A DNA stretch of 64,000 nt, taken from positions 82,263-146,262 of the forward strand of contig NZ_DASPLO010000210.1 in the NCBI RefSeq assembly GCF_035627495.1, read 5' to 3'. Below the pieces are notes generated by a model, which saw only the letters and a list, made by a program, of their open reading frames with translations, was not told the origin of the DNA and did not search any database. Of the stretch, positions 60,806 through 64,000 are shown piece by piece. The translations under genes and the position numbers were made by a program. Position 1 is the stretch's first letter; every line of letters begins with the position of its first letter. The DNA is from Methylocaldum sp035627495 (lineage in GTDB: Bacteria > Pseudomonadota > Gammaproteobacteria > Methylococcales > Methylococcaceae).

Positions 60806-61934
60806 AGTTCTCACCGTGTTCGGCACCCGTCCGGAAGCCATCAAGATGGCGCCGGTAATCGCGGAGCTGGATAAGTATCCGGGACTGATCGAAAACAAGA
60901 ACTGCCTCACCGGGCAGCACAAGGACATGGTGGCGCCGCTGATCGGCCTGTTCGGCATCCGCGTCGATTACGACCTGAACCTGATGCGCGAGAACCAGAC
61001 CCTGGAGCACATCACGATCAGCGTGTTGCGGGAGGTTTCGCACATCCTGCGCGAGGAGCATTTCGACCTGCTGTTGGTGCAAGGTGACACCACCACGTCC
61101 ATGGCGGCGGCGCTGGCGGCCTTTTACCTGGGCGTAAGAGTCGGCCACATCGAAGCGGGGCTGAGGACCTTCGACAAGCGGCATCCTTACCCGGAAGAGG
61201 CCAACCGCAAGATCATCGATTCGGTCGCGGACCTGTTCTTTGCCCATAGCGACAAGGCCAAACAGCATTTGCTCAACGAAGGCATAGCGGAAGCGAGCAT
61301 TGCCGTGACCGGCAACACGGTGATCGACGCCCTGCTCGATGTTTCCACCCGCCCGCACAGTTTTGCCGGGACACCGCTAGATGCCCTGCCGTTCGATTCG
61401 AAGCGGATCGTTCTGGTGACCGCGCACCGGCGCGAAAGCTTTGGCGGCCCGTTCGAGTCAATATGCCGGGGCTTGCGCGATCTGGCGCTCAAGTACCAAG
61501 ACGAGATCGTGCTGGTGTACCCGGTGCATCGCAATCCGAACGTGCGGCAGGTGGTGAATAGCATTCTCGCCGACATCGACAACGTGATGCTGATTGATCC
61601 CCTGGATTACATGCCCCTGGTGCATCTGATGAAGCGTTCCTACATGGTGCTGACAGACTCCGGCGGCTTGCAGGAAGAGGCGCCCAGCCTGGGCAAGCCG
61701 GTGCTGGTGCTGCGCAAGGTGACCGAGCGCCAGGAAGGCGTGGAAGCGGGCACCCTGAAGATCATCGGCACCGACGCAGCGGACATTGTCGCCGAGGCAT
61801 CGCGACTTCTGGAAGACGCAGCGGCCTATCAGGCCATGGCCTCCAAGGCCAACCCTTACGGGGACGGCACCGCCGGGATCAAGATCGTGCGGCGGATTCT
61901 GGAAGACGCGGGCGAGAAGTCCCATGAACGATAA
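60798..61934 (+). CDS. wecB: UDP-N-acetylglucosamine 2-epimerase (non-hydrolysing)
   Basis: The 378-residue enzyme has the family opening TVFGTRPEAIKMAPVI, VQGDTTTSMAAALAAFY, HIEAGLRTFDK, VTAHRRESFG and TDSGGLQEEAP. It makes UDP-ManNAc from UDP-GlcNAc, so the surface glycan probably contains ManNAc or a ManNAc-derived sugar. It overlaps both the toroid gene (8 bp) and the next GT2 gene (11 bp). Confidence 0.94.
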   Translation: MLKVLTVFGTRPEAIKMAPVIAELDKYPGLIENKNCLTGQHKDMVAPLIGLFGIRVDYDLNLMRENQTLEHITISVLREVSHILREEHFDLLLVQGDTTTSMAAALAAFYLGVRVGHIEAGLRTFDKRHPYPEEANRKIIDSVADLFFAHSDKAKQHLLNEGIAEASIAVTGNTVIDALLDVSTRPHSFAGTPLDALPFDSKRIVLVTAHRRESFGGPFESICRGLRDLALKYQDEIVLVYPVHRNPNVRQVVNSILADIDNVMLIDPLDYMPLVHLMKRSYMVLTDSGGLQEEAPSLGKPVLVLRKVTERQEGVEAGTLKIIGTDAADIVAEASRLLEDAAAYQAMASKANPYGDGTAGIKIVRRILEDAGEKSHER

Positions 61935-62922
61935 TGTGTCCGATATGCCGCTGGTCAGCATCGTCCTGCCCACCTACAAGCGGGCGCATCTCCTGTCGCA
62001 GGCGATCCGCAGCGTGCTGGATCAGACCTATGCGAACCTCGAACTGATCATCGTCGACGACAATTCGCCCGACGACACCGCCGCCGTAGTCCAGTCATTC
62101 GACGACGCGCGTATCCGCTATGTCAAAAACGATCCGAACCTGAAGCTGCCGCGCGCGCTGAACCAGGGATTTTGCCTGGCGCGTGGCGAATATCTGACCT
62201 GGACGTCGGATGACAACCTGTACGCGCCCAACGCCATCGAAAAAATGGTGGACGCGCTGCGGGATAAAGGCTGTCACTTCGTCTACGCGGACTACTACCT
62301 GTTCGCCGAGCAGGATACGGATGGCCGGCCCCTGGATGTTTATCACGACAAGCTCCCCGGCAGCGTGCAATTGGAAAAGGGCAACCATATCGGCGCCTGC
62401 TTCATGTACACCCGCGAAGTCTACGAAGCCGTGGGCGAGTACGACCCGGAACTGTTCCTGGTGGAGGATTACGACTATTTCATGCGAATCGCCAAACGCT
62501 TCCGCATGTGCCATATCCCCGAGCCGCTCTACTATTTCAGGCGCGACGACGCAACGCTCTTTTGCTCGCGCTTTTGCGAAGTCAAGGCCTCGGATTTTTT
62601 GGTGCGCTACAAGAACGAGATGCTCAGCGACCGGGAAGTATTGGATGCGGTGGTGGCCTTGATCGCCCGCAACAAGGAAAGGCTGAAAATGCCCTTGCTG
62701 CGCTGGACTTATCTTGCCGTAAACAGGCTTTCGTACAGGCTAACCCGTATGCATGAGACCATGACTGTCCGTTATATGCGGCATAAGCTGCGCAATCCGG
62801 TCTTCGGTCTGCTGGAAAACTATCGGACAAAAAAAATGACCTTCGATGAAGCGAAATCGGCATTGATGGGTTTGATGAAACGCCTGGGCACCATCGAGTA
62901 CGTACAACCCAAGCTCAACTGA
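61924..62922 (+). CDS. Glycosyltransferase family 2
   Basis: The 332-residue GT-A enzyme has VSIVLPTYKRAHLLSQAIRSVL, LIIVDDNSPDDT, the metal-binding TWTSDDNLY, and an ED pair in FLVEDYDYFMRIAKR. The C-terminal third is helical and basic. ATG 61924 overlaps the wecB stop, suggesting coupling. Confidence 0.9.
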   Translation: MNDNVSDMPLVSIVLPTYKRAHLLSQAIRSVLDQTYANLELIIVDDNSPDDTAAVVQSFDDARIRYVKNDPNLKLPRALNQGFCLARGEYLTWTSDDNLYAPNAIEKMVDALRDKGCHFVYADYYLFAEQDTDGRPLDVYHDKLPGSVQLEKGNHIGACFMYTREVYEAVGEYDPELFLVEDYDYFMRIAKRFRMCHIPEPLYYFRRDDATLFCSRFCEVKASDFLVRYKNEMLSDREVLDAVVALIARNKERLKMPLLRWTYLAVNRLSYRLTRMHETMTVRYMRHKLRNPVFGLLENYRTKKMTFDEAKSALMGLMKRLGTIEYVQPKLN

Positions 62923-62934
62923 GAAATTATTCTG

Positions 62935-63855
62935 ATGCTGCAATACATTACTTCCGCGCTAAAAGGCCCCGCCCAGGCGCGCGCGGCCCATCGCCAGGCG
63001 TTGCTGCGCAAACCGGGCATCGGTCCCGGCATCGAGGCGCTGCTGGCCGCTTGCCCGCCGGTGGACGCCGATGACGACGAGGCGCCCATCTTCCTGCTTT
63101 CCGCAGGTTGGCGGTCCGGCTCCACGCTGTTGCAACGGCTCATCATGTCCGACAAGAACGTGCTCATCTGGGGCGAACCCTACGACGAATGCGGCATGAT
63201 TCAGGCTCTGGCGGAAACCACCAAAGCATTTCGGGCCGGCTGGCCGCCATCCGATTATTTCTACGATGGTACGCCGCCCAACGAATTATCGGGAGCCTGG
63301 ATCGCGAATTTGTTTCCCTCGCTGGAGGATCTGCGCAAGGGACATCGCGCCTTATTTGACACCATGTTCGCGCAGCCTACGAAGGCCGCCGGCGCTTCGC
63401 GCTGGGGCATCAAGGAAGTCCGGCTGGGCATGGAGCACAGCGTCTACCTGCGCTGGCTCTATCCAAAGGCCCGCTTCCTGTTTTTGTACCGCAATCCTTT
63501 TGAGGCCTATCGCTCTTATTGCCGGTATGGACGCAGTTGGTACGACATCTTCCCCGACAAGCCGGTGTTTACGCCAATGGTTTTCGGTTCCCACTGGCGC
63601 AATCTGATGGAAGGATTCATCAGGGATTCCGACAAGCTGGGCGCGCTTCTGGTCCGCTACGAGGATCTCATCGCCGGAAAAGCGCATCTGGACGAGATAG
63701 AGGCATACTTGGGCATTCATATCGACCGCGGCGTTCTCAACGCCAAGGTGGGCAGCTCGGAGCGGGATGGGGAAAAGGCCAAGGTGAGCCGATTTGAGAG
63801 GTGGCTGTTGAAGCGGGCGGTTTCGCCAGTCGCAGAAGAGCTTGGCTATTATTGA
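62935..63855 (+). CDS. Sulfotransferase-family protein
   Basis: The 306-residue protein has a PAPS-binding-like loop LLSAGWRSGSTLLQRLI (5'-phosphosulfate loop, about 52-68) and, after a variable middle, RFLFLYRNPFEAYRSYCR (3'-phosphate loop, R and S residues). Family 1/3-type sulfotransferases add sulfate to sugars or other hydroxyls. It would sulfate the polysaccharide made here. It is the last gene before an IS630-type element, starting 10 bp after the GT2 gene. Confidence 0.82.
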   Translation: MLQYITSALKGPAQARAAHRQALLRKPGIGPGIEALLAACPPVDADDDEAPIFLLSAGWRSGSTLLQRLIMSDKNVLIWGEPYDECGMIQALAETTKAFRAGWPPSDYFYDGTPPNELSGAWIANLFPSLEDLRKGHRALFDTMFAQPTKAAGASRWGIKEVRLGMEHSVYLRWLYPKARFLFLYRNPFEAYRSYCRYGRSWYDIFPDKPVFTPMVFGSHWRNLMEGFIRDSDKLGALLVRYEDLIAGKAHLDEIEAYLGIHIDRGVLNAKVGSSERDGEKAKVSRFERWLLKRAVSPVAEELGYY

Positions 63856-63864
63856 TTTAAGTAA

Positions 63865-64000
63865 CTAGTGTCCTGTCCCATTAATTCGCTGACATAATCG
63901 TTGAAGTTTGGCCAGGATGGAATCCGCCGTGGCGGTCCAGACGAAGGGTCGGCAGGACTGGTTGTAATGGGAGATGAAGTGGTCGATCTTGTTGACCAGA
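63865..64000 (-). mobile_element. IS630-family transposase, C-terminal end (cut by window edge)
   Basis: On the minus strand the last 44 codons read LVNKIDHFISHYN...RPFVWTATADSIL...RINGTGH and stop at 63865-63867. This is the usual C-terminus of IS630-family DDE transposases. The rest lies beyond the window. The IS end should be between 63856 and 63865, directly after the sulfotransferase stop. Confidence 0.88.

Overview
The window is about 56-58% GC by eye, densely coded and clearly gammaproteobacterial. It carries ychF, mltD, srkA, yceH, arfB, slyX, ydbH-ynbE-ydbL, miaB-ybeZ-ybeY-corC-lnt and glcDEF. A formaldehyde-activating-enzyme-like protein and the general gene style suggest a methylotroph, most likely a Methylococcales methanotroph. 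That placement is inference; no methane or methanol oxidation gene lies in the window.

Bases 1-3700 look like a replication-terminus accessory region. After the 3' end of ychF there is a near-perfect gammaproteobacterial dif site (633-660). Next to it is a small HTH/DUF3653-type gene of the kind carried by Xer-exploiting mobile elements (compare XafT of the Vibrio TLC satellite phage). Then comes a cytoplasmic trypsin-like protease gene bracketed by two copies of a twin-hairpin module whose stems differ by compensatory changes. Finally there is a minus-strand coiled-coil gene pair (second member broken) preceded by three CGTAAC-NN-GTTACG palindromes spaced exactly 35 bp apart. This is the part most likely to hold something undescribed.

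Bases 3700-40060 are mostly conserved core genes: a lytic transglycosylase; an RNA group (DEAD-box helicase and two RRM proteins); srkA, yceH, arfB, slyX and yajD; the ydbH-ynbE-ydbL envelope lipid-transport operon; an Fae paralogue lacking the catalytic His; a NamZ-like muramidase; a three-gene signalling operon (PAS kinase, double receiver, REC-GAF-PAS-GGDEF-EAL); miaB-ybeZ-ybeY-corC-lnt; glcDEF; a rhomboid protease; soxC with a monohaem cytochrome; and a tandem nitroreductase (SagB-like) coupled to a dipeptide epimerase.

Bases 40700-63860 are a surface-polysaccharide locus. It holds a VanZ/O-antigen-ligase fusion, a polysaccharide deacetylase, several GT4 and GT2 glycosyltransferases, a Wzm/Wzt ABC exporter (interrupted by a mobile S23-type four-helix-bundle gene flanked by inverted arrays), an FkbM methyltransferase, a WbsX/GH99-like protein, an FG-GAP/ASPIC lipoprotein candidate, a toroid-fold protein, UDP-GlcNAc 2-epimerase and a sulfotransferase. 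The middle (about 50.1-52.5 kb) is visibly AT-richer, as expected for exchanged O-antigen-type genes. The right edge runs into an IS630-family transposase. Dispersed palindromic repeats sit in several intergenic gaps, and one is translated in frame. No tRNA, rRNA or CRISPR array was recognised.
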